Source of the DNA: Monosiga brevicollis MX1
Taxonomy: Eukaryota > Opisthokonta > Choanoflagellata > Craspedida > Salpingoecidae
Direction: 5' to 3'
Length of the DNA stretch: 43,605 nt
Assembly: GCF_000002865.3 (NCBI RefSeq)
Contig: NW_001865047.1
Coordinates: 1,108,759 to 1,152,363, forward strand
The stretch's first letter is position 1. The number at the start of each line of letters is the position of its first letter. Below are positions 33,662 to 43,124 of the stretch, piece by piece. The notes under the pieces are model-generated. The model was given only the letters and a program-made list of their open reading frames with translations, made no database searches and had not been told where the DNA came from. Made by a program: the position numbers and the translations under genes.

Positions 33662-34513
33662 TGGGCAGCAGCCGGTATTCCCTTTTTTTTTAATTTTTTT
33701 TTTTCTGTTGTCATTTTTTGGCTTGTTTGCTTTAAACTATTCAGACCTCAAGCCGTGCTTGGGACCGTCGTGCGTGCCGACTGCAGCGCCGCACTCATCT
33801 CCCTCAATCCCAAATAGCGATTGAGTTGTTTTAAAATTGGCTTGTCTTCTTCGAGCGTACTGTGTATTTGATTTGGAGGCTGGCTTCCATCCAGCACCTG
33901 GTTGTCCAGCTAGGAAATGCCTTTGAATGTGTTGATAAACGTCCCTCTGGCTTTGGGTCATCGAAATTGAAAACTTGAACCCGCGGGTCGGCATCGTTTC
34001 AAGCACCAAGTTTCAAACTGGTCCATGGCCTGAACAACAATGCTATGACTGTCATTGTCGCCACGCCGTTAGCATGCCGTGATGATCAAGATTGAAATTG
34101 ATTGAGAGAGAGCACGAGTGCGGGGCATGGCTGCAGGCGTTGAGGGAGCACCGCCACAGCCAGCCAGCATGCTTGGCTTGCAACCACTGCCTGCCTGCCC
34201 AGACCACACGGTTTAACGGCAAACGACAGGCGCCGGGTTTGATTGCTTCAGCCTAAAACGAGCCAAAAACACAATGCCACTCCGTGGCTTGGAAAACTGG
34301 CACACTCAGAAGATATGATACAAAGAACGAGCAGGAAGAACGACAGAGGCACGGGTGATCGGGTTCGCGTCTGGAGTCGGGGCGGGCTTGGGACTAAACA
34401 TTGCCAGTCCAACAAAGGCTTTGCAACCAGCTGCAGCCCTATGAGTGAAGCCAGGGCTGGACTGCCACAACGTGCTATCGAAGCAGACCCATACGATGCC
34501 AGGTCGAGGCGCT
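33662..34513. other. Convergent 3' intergenic region
   Basis: Lies between the 3' ends of the arginyltransferase-like gene (+) and MRPS28 (-). T runs at about 33682-33702 suit a polyadenylation region. Several small open frames have no recognisable domain. Confidence 0.5.
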
Positions 34514-35063
34514 TTAAGCCTGCAGGCTACTTTCAATGTCAAGGGGCAGGCGAACAAAAGAACCCTTGGCCTGCATGGTGCTAGTGTGGCGGTCATCGCC
34601 CAAAAAGTGCGCCGTCAACTCGGGGTCATCCAGCTGCACAACGACACGCCGTCCCGGCTGTGTGCGATGATAACTGCCGAAACCAAAAGGATTGAGGTGA
34701 GTGGGTTGGAAACATAGAGCACCAGCAACGGCGAGCGACGCCAAGAGGAACGTTTTCTTTCTTTCTCTTCCACAGGATGGCGCGCGGGCTAACACTGACA
34801 CGACGAACGTACCTGGCGGCCGAGCCAATCTCCTTGCGGAGGAGGGTCACGGGAAACTTGAGGCCGACATCGACCACGACCTTGTCATGGAGGTTCTCCT
34901 GAATGGTGCCGAGAACATGACGCCCGTAGATGGCCTTGTCCAGTTTGAAGAGCGCCGAATTACGAAGCAAGCTGTCAAAGCTAGCCATTCGTCGCTGATG
35001 AACCGCAGTCTGCTGCTGTTGAACCGCCCGTACCGCCACCACTGCTCCTCGTCGCGCTGCCAT
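34514..35063 (-). CDS. MRPS28: Mitochondrial small-subunit ribosomal protein MRPS28 (bS1m)
   Basis: Structural protein of the mitochondrial 28S subunit. Exons 35063-34813 and 34673-34514 join (AG plus T making Ser) to 136 residues, shorter than human MRPS28 (187). The first 25 residues, Ala/Arg/Val/Gln-rich and lacking acids, look like a mitochondrial targeting peptide. The mature part reads ASFDSLLRNSALFKLDKAI, GRHVLGTIQENLHDKVVVDV, GLKFPVTL, RRVVVQLDDPELTAHFLGDD and TSTMQAKGSFVRL, the family pattern in order. The start at 35063 is the first ATG after a stop-free stretch and gives the targeting peptide. A 13-mer containing CAGCTG lies about 65 bases upstream. Confidence 0.87.
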
Positions 35064-35694
35064 TTCGTGTGGTGTTGTTCGAGAAAAAGAAAAAAAATGC
35101 ACAACCTCATTCCAGGTGGGGTGTTGGTAACAGCTGTTCTCGACGTCAATTTTCAAAATTACAATGTCATTTGAACCTGCAAACTTGAATCTGATAAGAC
35201 CTTTTGTTTTTTACTTTTCCTTTGGCTGATGAGGGACATCAAGCGGGTTGTTGGATCAATCAAGATTCAATTAGTAGGGGTGAGAAGAAGCCCGAAATAC
35301 TCCCAATGCGAACGGTTTGCACCGGCCATTATTGGCGAGCACAGAACCAGGCAACTTGATCTCGTTCTCAGCAGAAAAAGACAGATGAAGGACAAGCAAA
35401 AGAAGAAATAGTCGCATCCGCGATGCGACAGCCGCAGGCAAGGGCCACGAGGGAAACAAGTGAATAAGCTAAGAAAGACGAGGCGCGTGGAAGTAGAAAT
35501 ACGCAGGCTCGTGCAAAGGCGCCTAGCGCCAACATTTCTCATTGCAATGCGCCTCGGAACAACGAGGCGCGCGCAAGAGCAGAATACATGCACTCCAAAG
35601 AGTCACTGACATGATCACGACATTCACATTCACATTCACATTCATGCACACATACACGCAAACTTTGGAACCAGAGATGAGGTGTGATTAGCAA
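35064..35694. other. Gap between MRPS28 and guanylyl cyclase
   Basis: About 630 bases that hold the MRPS28 promoter (-) and the 3' UTR of the upstream cyclase (-). A short (CATTCA)n repeat lies at 35621-35645. No gene seen. Confidence 0.5.
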
Positions 35695-38600
35695 CTACAA
35701 GGAAGACGAAGACGCCCCCTTTTTCTGTGATGTGGGCATCACTGAGAGAATGTGTGAATGCACAAAGCTCCAAACGTCCACCTTGGGCTCACCGCCAATG
35801 CGAAGTGAGGACAAATCCGGAGTTGCTGTTGCAAAGTCGGGACCAGCCTGCATGGTGGTGGAGTGGCTGACCACTTTCGGGGAGGTGTCCTAAGGAAATT
35901 TCCAAACCAGATGCGTGTGTGAGAGAAGTACCTGAAGGTGGTGCAACAAGCGATTGCTTCTGCACATGTGGTATGTGGTGCGGTGCGCCATCACTGTTCA
36001 GCACGCACCTTCACTGGCACGGGCCCAAGGTAGAGCTCAAGAACCCGGCTGGTGCGCTTGATACGCCCCGTTGTCGCCATAGCGGATTGAATTTGGCGCA
36101 GAGTCATGGAGGAAAGAAGCATCTTCGAATACGCGGCATCGGTGAAGAAGCGATACTTGCTGGCCTGCTGTGCGTCCTCCAGCACATCGGCCATCACCTC
36201 CGACAGTGTGGCAAAGCCGCTGGCAAAGGGCACTGTCAGGGCCTGACCATCCATGTCAATCTCGACGGTGAAGTATTCCTCCTCTTCCATGGAAGCATCA
36301 GCGCGGCGCACGTTGCGCGGGACATCAGACCCCAAGGCCATGGAGCTCGGTAATTGGGAAAGGCTAGGGCCGGTGGAGAGTGCAAATCGCGGGTCATACA
36401 TGGCTTGCGCACCCGGCATTGGAGAGACAGTGCGTTGCAGATCACGATGCAGGTCCAATGCAGGGGTGGAGGGGCCGCTGGCTTTTAGGACCTCGACGTC
36501 GGGGGCCTCGAGTTGCACGTCACCGTTCTCGCGACCCAGGAGGAAGAAGGTCTTCATCTCACCCTTGCCCTTGACCGCGATACGACCACGGGTGAGGTAA
36601 TTCCATTCGGAGCGCTTGTGAAGAGATTTCAAAAAAGCGTAGCTACACTGCACAGCGCCGGGAACGCCTGTGGATTCCATGCGCGAGGACACGTTGACCG
36701 TGTCGCCAAAGAGGCAGTAGCGCGGACGCTTCATGCCCACGACACCGGCCATGCAGACACCCGAATGAAGACCGACGCGAATGCGCAAGGCCTCGCCATC
36801 CATGGGTGACAAGACAGTGGCAGCTGCCGCCACCATGTCCACGGCAAAACCGGCGAGGTTATCTGCGTGGCGTGGATTGGCCACGGGTAGACCGCTGGCC
36901 ACCATGTAAGCATCCCCGATTGTTTCGACCTTGAAAACGTTGTGCTTCTCGCAAAGTACGTCAAACTTGGAGAACAGCTCGTTGAGCATGGCCATCACAT
37001 CCGTGGGCGACACATTGCTGGAGATGTTGGTGAAGCCCACAATGTCGGAGAACAGGAGTGAAACATTTTCGTAACGCTCGGCGCCGGGCATGATGCCCTT
37101 CTGCAGCGAGTCGGCAATGGTGGGAGGCAGAATACTGTACAAGAGCTCGTGAATCCTCATCTTTTCACGATTGACGTTTTCACGCTCAACCTCAAGCTCG
37201 CGCGTTAGCACCTCCAACTCCTTGGCCATGCCGATCGTGGCGCTTGAGTGTTGTTGCGCAAACACCATGTCACGGGCATTAGAATGGACGGGCAACTCCA
37301 CGAGGTCAATGTCATACGTCTTGAGCTCCTCCAAGTTGCTGAGGTGGGGAGTGCCAACAAAGACCATGACGTCCATCTCCTGCTCATAGCGGACTTCGCC
37401 CTTGAGAAAGAGATGGCCTTTGAGGTTGGCCACACCGACGCGGCGATAGCGCTCGGCAGCTGCTCCAGTGAGCTCGTACGTACGGCCAGTGACAGGGCAC
37501 TTCATAGAAACGGGCTCGTCTCTCGCGGCATCGTCGCGGACAACTGCAAAGACCATCTGAGAACCATCCCATTCCGATTTCTTGTCAAACTCAAACTTGA
37601 TGGTGTAGGGTCGCACCACGCGAGCAATGGCGTCCAAAGAGTCGCCCACGCAGGATTTCGCAAAACGCTTGGCCAAGTTGCTACCGATCGAAGTGACCTT
37701 GAAGTCGCGATTGAAAGACAGATGCCAAGGAAAAAGGGCATCGAGGGTATCAGGACTCAGATTGAGGTTGCCGTTGTTTGAAGAGTAAGTGGCTTGAGTC
37801 TTGATGCGGGTGCCAAAGGTACGCTCGATGTTGTCTGTCTTGATGGTAAACTCGTCGTAGCCGACGTCCTCACGGCGCTTGATGGTGGTAAACTCGAGCT
37901 GGAGGTCGAAAAGAGCGCTGGCAACAGCGGTAAGAAGGCCCCAGAGGTAGGGACGAATGCCGTCGCGGCTGGAGAAATACTGCATGAGAATGGTATTATC
38001 CTCATTGCGAAATGCGTTGATGGAGGGACCGGACATGGAGGGGTAGACGTTGGCAAAGTTCATGTGCATGGTGTCCAGGTTGCGACACAACATGAAAAAA
38101 TCATCCCCCAAACTAGAGTACAAGGGGCAAGACAAGAACCAAATAAGTGGGAAGCGAGTGAACCAAGACCAGCAAGCGCATGTGTATATGCATGGCTTGG
38201 GGTGGCGGCCGGCCGGCAGCTCCATACCTCTGGGCCAAAGGCAGGTAGCCCTTGCGAATCAAGGGCGGGAGCTGGTACAGGCCTGTTTGAAACAGAACCT
38301 CTTCCACCGTGAGACCCGTCACCTGGAGGGGAGAACGAGCGGGCAGAGAAGGAAAGTTAATAAAGACACCGCAGCTGCAGGGCTGCGTGCCGCGGACGAG
38401 AAGGGGAAACGAAACCGTTCAGCGCCGGCGAGGGGATGAAAGCGCGCACCTCTGCAGAAACGGCGACGCAAATGAGGGTCTCATCGTCGGGTTGTGCTGT
38501 GTTGAAGGTAATGTCAGTGTCGACACCGCGCCAGCTCGAGGATTTTGGCAATTTCTTCATCGGCATTGTCGCGCGTTTGAAGCCACTCGACGAGCGCCTC

Positions 38601-38745
38601 GGCAACAAAACCGTACCTAAGTGAATTGGTGACAGCAAGGGATAGCAAGAGAGGGAAAAGGTCGTCACGGGAGGTGCCTCGCATCGTTGCTAAGAACGGC
38701 TTGGGCCGGGTGCCGGGAGAGTACACGGGTCGGAAGCACATACAT
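35695..38745 (-). CDS. GUCY1B: Soluble guanylyl cyclase, haem-binding beta type
   Basis: Makes cGMP from GTP in response to a gas bound at haem. The ATG is split: AT at 38745-38744, G at 38616. Further exons: 38616-38450, 38322-38228, 38112-36009 and probably 35889-35695, giving about 853 residues. The H-NOX domain starts MYGFVAEAL, with proximal His104 in NLDTMHMNF and Tyr133-Ser135-Arg137 in MQYFSSRDG for haem propionates. The HNOBA (PAS-like) region has FNRDFKVTSIGSNLAKRF and LKGEVRYEQEMDVMVFVG. A coiled coil leads to the class III cyclase (about 430-620): LLFSDIVGFTN (Asp444), KVETIGDAYM (Glu484, Asp488), RYCLFGDTVNVSSRMES (Cys554, Asn561, Arg565). About 230 extra C-terminal residues include a possible beta-grasp fold. 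Exon 38616-38450 has one surplus base near 38530. The long frame could instead stop at 35991; the 35889 exon is preferred because the donor and acceptor are strong. Confidence 0.92.
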
Positions 38746-39488
38746 GGTGGAAGGTTAGAGGGTGAACTGGCTGTAGTGACAAGTAATTTGTCCAGCTCAA
38801 CCGTGGCACAACGTTCCAGCTGGGCTGCCGTTTGATATGGTGCTTTGGTTGATGCTGCGCGGGGGTGAAGGGAAGGGGGAAATGCAAGGAGCAGAAGGCA
38901 GCAGCAAAAGGAAAATGAGTCCTCACACGTTTTGCTCTCAAAAGCGGGCTTCACGCATGTGCTTCCAGAAACAAAGACCAGTCGCCTCGCTTCCCAACAA
39001 CAGATGAACATAGTCAAGTCATGAGGAAGCAACAAGAGTGATTGGGGAGGGGAGAAGGGGTCAGACAAGAATAATAAGATGGCAGTGACCTGGCGAGGCA
39101 CAAAAATGAACCAACACCCCCAACCAGGGAGCTGTTTCAGAGACGGGAGAAGCGAGTGTAGCTTGAACGTGGGAGGAGAGACTGGGAATGGGTTGAGTTG
39201 GGCAGAGCAGGCAGTTGGGGTGGAACGAAGCCCCAACCAGGGTGGGAGATACCTTTCACGAGTTGAAAACACAGAGAGAGAGAGAGAGGGAAAAGCGCGA
39301 AGGTCTCAAATTGGAGCAGAAGGAAGGAGGGCACCTCTCACCTTGACTCGAGGGTTTGCGAGACGGCCAGAGGAAAGCAAAGCGTCAATCATCAAGGACC
39401 TGGCGCCATACCAACGAGCCAACCAAAAAAACCCGAGCATCATGAGGTCAAAAATTGTCCTGACTCAATCCGGTTGGGTGTCACCAGG

Positions 39489-39523
<35 letters not shown>

Positions 39524-39773
39524 GTTGTGGGGACGATCATAATTCCCAACGGGCAGCCAAGAGTCAAGAAAAAAAAAGAGGGGTTCAATACGAGAAGGTG
39601 ATGTGGTTTGGTACAACGTGGTTGGGGACTATGGATGCTAAATGTCATCACGACCAACATTCCAAGTCAAACCCCCCACCACCACTCTCGACAAACGTTG
39701 TAGGAACTAACAATGACGCATCATAACAGAAGCAAGGGAACAAGGCGATACATAAAAAGATGTAGTGAGTGAG

Positions 39774-39819
39774 TGTGTGTGTATGTGTGTGTGTGAGGGT
39801 GAGACTCTCACACTGCTCT

Positions 39820-39870
<51 letters not shown>
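39774..39870 (+). repeat. Paired TG and CA microsatellites (inverted)
   Basis: A TG/TATG-type run (39774-39795) is followed about 30 bases later by a (CA)n run of about 23 units (39824-39870). The arms are complementary and could fold back. Confidence 0.9.
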
Positions 39871-39872
<2 letters not shown>

Positions 39873-40553
39873 CTGCACAGTGCTGCACAGTGCTGTGAGC
39901 CATGTGTACAAACAAACAGCAAGTTACGCGGCAAGTCTTTCGGTCTGGCGATGATGCACACTCAGACACCCAACCAATGGAGAATGAAGCGGTGGTTGTG
40001 TCCAAATGGCAAACAGGGTTGGGGCGTGCAGAAGATGGGGTGGAGGAGCACACAACTCGACCATACCTGGAATGGCCGAGGCTTTCTCGAGCACAAGAAA
40101 CACGAGGGGAAAAGAAAAGCACGGTCGAGCCAAAGCACACGATTACGATCCTGACTCTCTGAAGATGGCAAGCGAAAACGCCGAGGCGCGGTCAGGAAAC
40201 TTTTTAAACCCAGCAAAGCACCACCACCACCACCACCAACAAAAGGGCAGCAATGTGTGTGGGTTGCAAGAAGCACAGCACTTATGCAGAAGAGGCTGAA
40301 GCGCGTGGGGAATAAAGAATCTTTGGAAGGAGCGGGGAAGAAGGACAGATCACCGACCGGCTAAAGGGTGTGTGTATCGATGGCGGCCAAGGAGCAAAGA
40401 GCATCGACCACGGCAGCGGTGCGCGAGACAATCGATCCTCCGTCAAAGAGAAGAAAAATGGCTCAAACGCAGTTGAATGCGGTGCGCGCGTGCATTTGTC
40501 CCACTGACCCCCGTTGTTGTCCACAACACCACCACCACGGGGTCAGATGACGG

Positions 40554-40770
40554 CTCTCTCTCTCTCTCTCTCAAGTTCTCTTCTCTCTCTCAAAGTATCT
40601 CGATCTCTTCACACTCTCTAAAACACTCTGGCTCTGTGTCTCTCTCTCTAACTTTCCCTCTAATTCTCCTTCTAAACTAAATCTGTTTCTCTCTTGTCTC
40701 TCTCTCTCTAACTACAACTCTTTCAAACTCTCTCAATCTCTCTCAATCTCTCTCAATCTCTTTCTCTCTC
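40554..40770 (+). repeat. CT-rich simple-sequence block
   Basis: About 215 bases of TCTCTCTC interrupted by AACTCT and AATCTC units, including a short array of TCTCTCAA units at 40733-40760. One strand is almost purine-free over long stretches. Confidence 0.9.
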
Positions 40771-41650
40771 ATATATATGTAGCATGCATAGGACGCCCCC
40801 ACGCAGACGCAACAGAGGCAACAGGCAACAATGTGAGGCGGTCACTCAGGACATCTCTCTCTTTTCACTTACGATGGATGGAGGAATGCTGCTTGGGATG
40901 TGGGTGATGGCATGCGCCTTCCACTTCAGCCACTGACATCCACTGACAGCCCCAAGGGTCCTGATCGTGAGCGAAGGAGTTGCGCCATCATTGGGCGTCA
41001 TGAGAGTCTCGAAATGGTTGCAAAACCAGGCGAAGCCTTGGGTTACTGGATCTTAAAAGATCACACACACACACACGCGCATACACACGCACATGCACAT
41101 ACACTTCAAGTGCCGGGATGGACCGACCGATGAACCGTTTTGGTTCGACTCATCTGTCTGGCGCGCTGCCGCTGTGCCAGATCACGACACCCTCCCGTGC
41201 CGACGGCTGCCATATGAACCGCCCATGTGCATCCCGGGCAGCTGCAAGAGGTGAGGACAGGTTTCACGTGCATTAATGCCCCCACTGCAACGTCACCCAT
41301 CCCACATGAAATCCCATAATCTATGGTCTTGCAGGCCCTTCGTTACCTGCACGAAACATCACCTTACACCTTACCTTCCACAACAACGTGGGGTATTGAC
41401 CTTTTGTCGAGTCGTTTCCCTCAACATGGGATGCGTTTGGGCTTTGTCTCTTCTTCAGCTTTGAAAACAGGGAAGATTCATAGACGACCTGATTGCTCTC
41501 TCTTGAAATAATCCATCTCGACAACACATCTCTAGTCCGAAATCCTGTATGTTTTCATGAACGACCGTCAAGACCAGCACCGTCAGCCAAAATGTAACGG
41601 AACCACGCCAAAGGGCAGCGTAAGCGCTTCGACCGATTCCCCTAAATGCG

Positions 41651-41690
<40 letters not shown>
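41651..41690 (+). repeat. (CCTG)n tetranucleotide repeat
   Basis: About ten tandem CCTG units, all in one run. Not in any recognised gene. Confidence 0.95.
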
Positions 41691-41692
<2 letters not shown>

Positions 41693-42707
41693 ACGTGCCC
41701 TCGTTTGTACCAGCACGACACCGCCCGCCGACCGCGGCGTTCCGACAAATAATCAACCGAGCAAGGCATTGTTCGCAGGGAAGATTGACCCTGCAAGGAT
41801 TGCCCCTTCACACAGCGAATTGCTCACGTGGCTTTGCCTACACGCTCTTCGGGTTGTCAAGTTGAGTGTCCCAAAGGCGTGAGAGCGGACAACAAGAGGT
41901 TTCTTTTGGTGCACAACGCAGTCATGTGAATCTGGGGGCGACCCGTGATATGACGGCGAATCACGATGATGAGTGACCTAAAATGGCGTCATAGTCAAGG
42001 CCAAACACTTCTTTGCAACGCAACATCTTCTTGCTTCTCATCGACATACCGCTGACATACCTTCACAGACCGGCGGCGTCGTCTCCCGCTCGCAAACACC
42101 CCCATAGCTGGCGCGACGGCCCTTTTGAAAAGAAAAAAAAAAAATCAGGGTGCTGCATGAGGCCGCGAAATCATGCCCTGCGACACCCAGCTAGCCAGGC
42201 CCGCCACACCTTTGAACATGCTCGGGATGCATCCACGACATCCACTGCACTCTCCCGCCTGCCTGCGTGCAGAGATCGCAGTAGTAGGTCTCCTGTTGGG
42301 CCCTCTGCTCTGGGGCACAAGCTCCTCCATTCTGCGTCATCGTGTGATATAGCCCAGAGGGTCCCGGACAAGTGTGACGGAGGCCTGGTCACCAAGAACA
42401 CTGGCCAGGGCTTGACTCGAGCGAGTAACCTGCGAACCCCCTTCCTCACCCCGAGCTGGCCTATGCTTGCAATCAGGCAACGCACTTTTTGGAATGGCAT
42501 TTGGGATTCAACGTCGGGGACGGCACCCAAGACACAATGTCATTTCATGGGCAGACGTTGTCCTGCTACCGTGTCCCTCTGCAATTACCTTCAGTGCTTG
42601 AGCGCTTGCCTGTTTCCCTGTGTCTCGGGGTCTTATCTTCACGACCCGATTGTTGCTGACCCATCATAGCCATGTCCTGTGGAATGTGTGATACGGCTTT
42701 CTTCTTC

Positions 42708-42713
<6 letters not shown>

Positions 42714-42752
<39 letters not shown>
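42714..42752 (+). repeat. (TG)n microsatellite
   Basis: About 19 TG units end directly at an X-box-like sequence (42752-42766), about 370 bases before the zinc-finger start codon. Confidence 0.95.
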
Positions 42753-42754
<2 letters not shown>

Positions 42755-42769
42755 GCCATGGCACACGTG
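42752..42769. promoter_or_regulatory. X-box-like site overlapping a CACGTG E-box
   Basis: GTTGCCATGGCACAC at 42752-42766 matches the RFX consensus GTTGCCATGGCAAC except at the last positions. CACGTG follows at 42764-42769. Similarity to RFX sites is established; function here is inference. Confidence 0.35.
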
Positions 42770-43124
42770 CCAGTCACAGCGTGCGTTTTTTTTTGGTCTG
42801 AAACTTGTCGCAACACGACACGCGCGGATTGTTGTCGCAGACAATGGCAATGCCATCAAGTTGTCATTGCAATGGTCATCGGAAGCTTTGACCCTCCGGC
42901 GCGGAGACACTTTTTCACCTGTTCATCGAGACAACTTCGGTCACGTACCAAGTGTCATCCCTTATGGTTTGACCGTTGAGATTCGTTCTTCCGTTACAAT
43001 TTCCGTTGCATTTTCCTTCTCCTCAACGGTGAGTCCCCACCCTTCCTCATTCCTCGCATGCGCTGCCATTTATTGATGCGTGAACCATCTCACCTTGCCT
43101 TTCTTTTCTTTGCGTGCAGCCATT

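Larger units (their letters stand above)
38746..43124. other. 4.4 kb repeat-rich intergenic region
   Basis: No convincing gene. It contains the cyclase leader and promoter, CA/TG runs (39491-39520, 39774-39795, 39824-39870), a CT-rich block (40554-40770), a CA run (41063-41105), a CCTG repeat (41651-41690) and a TG run (42714-42752). Frames such as plus 42013-42669 and minus 42530-42171 have no recognisable domain. A 5'-UTR intron of the next gene probably spans 43028-43119 (ACG|GTGAGT to GTGCAG). Confidence 0.5.

Noticed and set aside
35617-35660. (CATTCA)n as telomere-like DNA
   Set aside because: The unit is not a telomeric repeat and only about four copies exist at an internal site.
38514-39272. 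252-codon minus-strand frame as an extended N-terminus of the cyclase
   Set aside because: The CTTGCTGTCACC...CACTTAG stretch before the H-NOX start is a good intron end, and the split ATG gives the canonical MYGFV start.
39765-40154. Plus-strand frame starting with Cys-Val runs and a Thr-His repeat
   Set aside because: Produced by TG and CA microsatellites.
41334-41511. ALRYLHE after a CTTGCAG acceptor-like site, reminiscent of a protein kinase helix
   Set aside because: No catalytic loop, DFG or activation segment follows, and the upstream sequence gives no kinase N-lobe. Chance resemblance.
42013-42669. 218-codon plus-strand frame
   Set aside because: No domain, mixed composition with a Lys run from an A tract, and no splice context. 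Not enough support for a gene.
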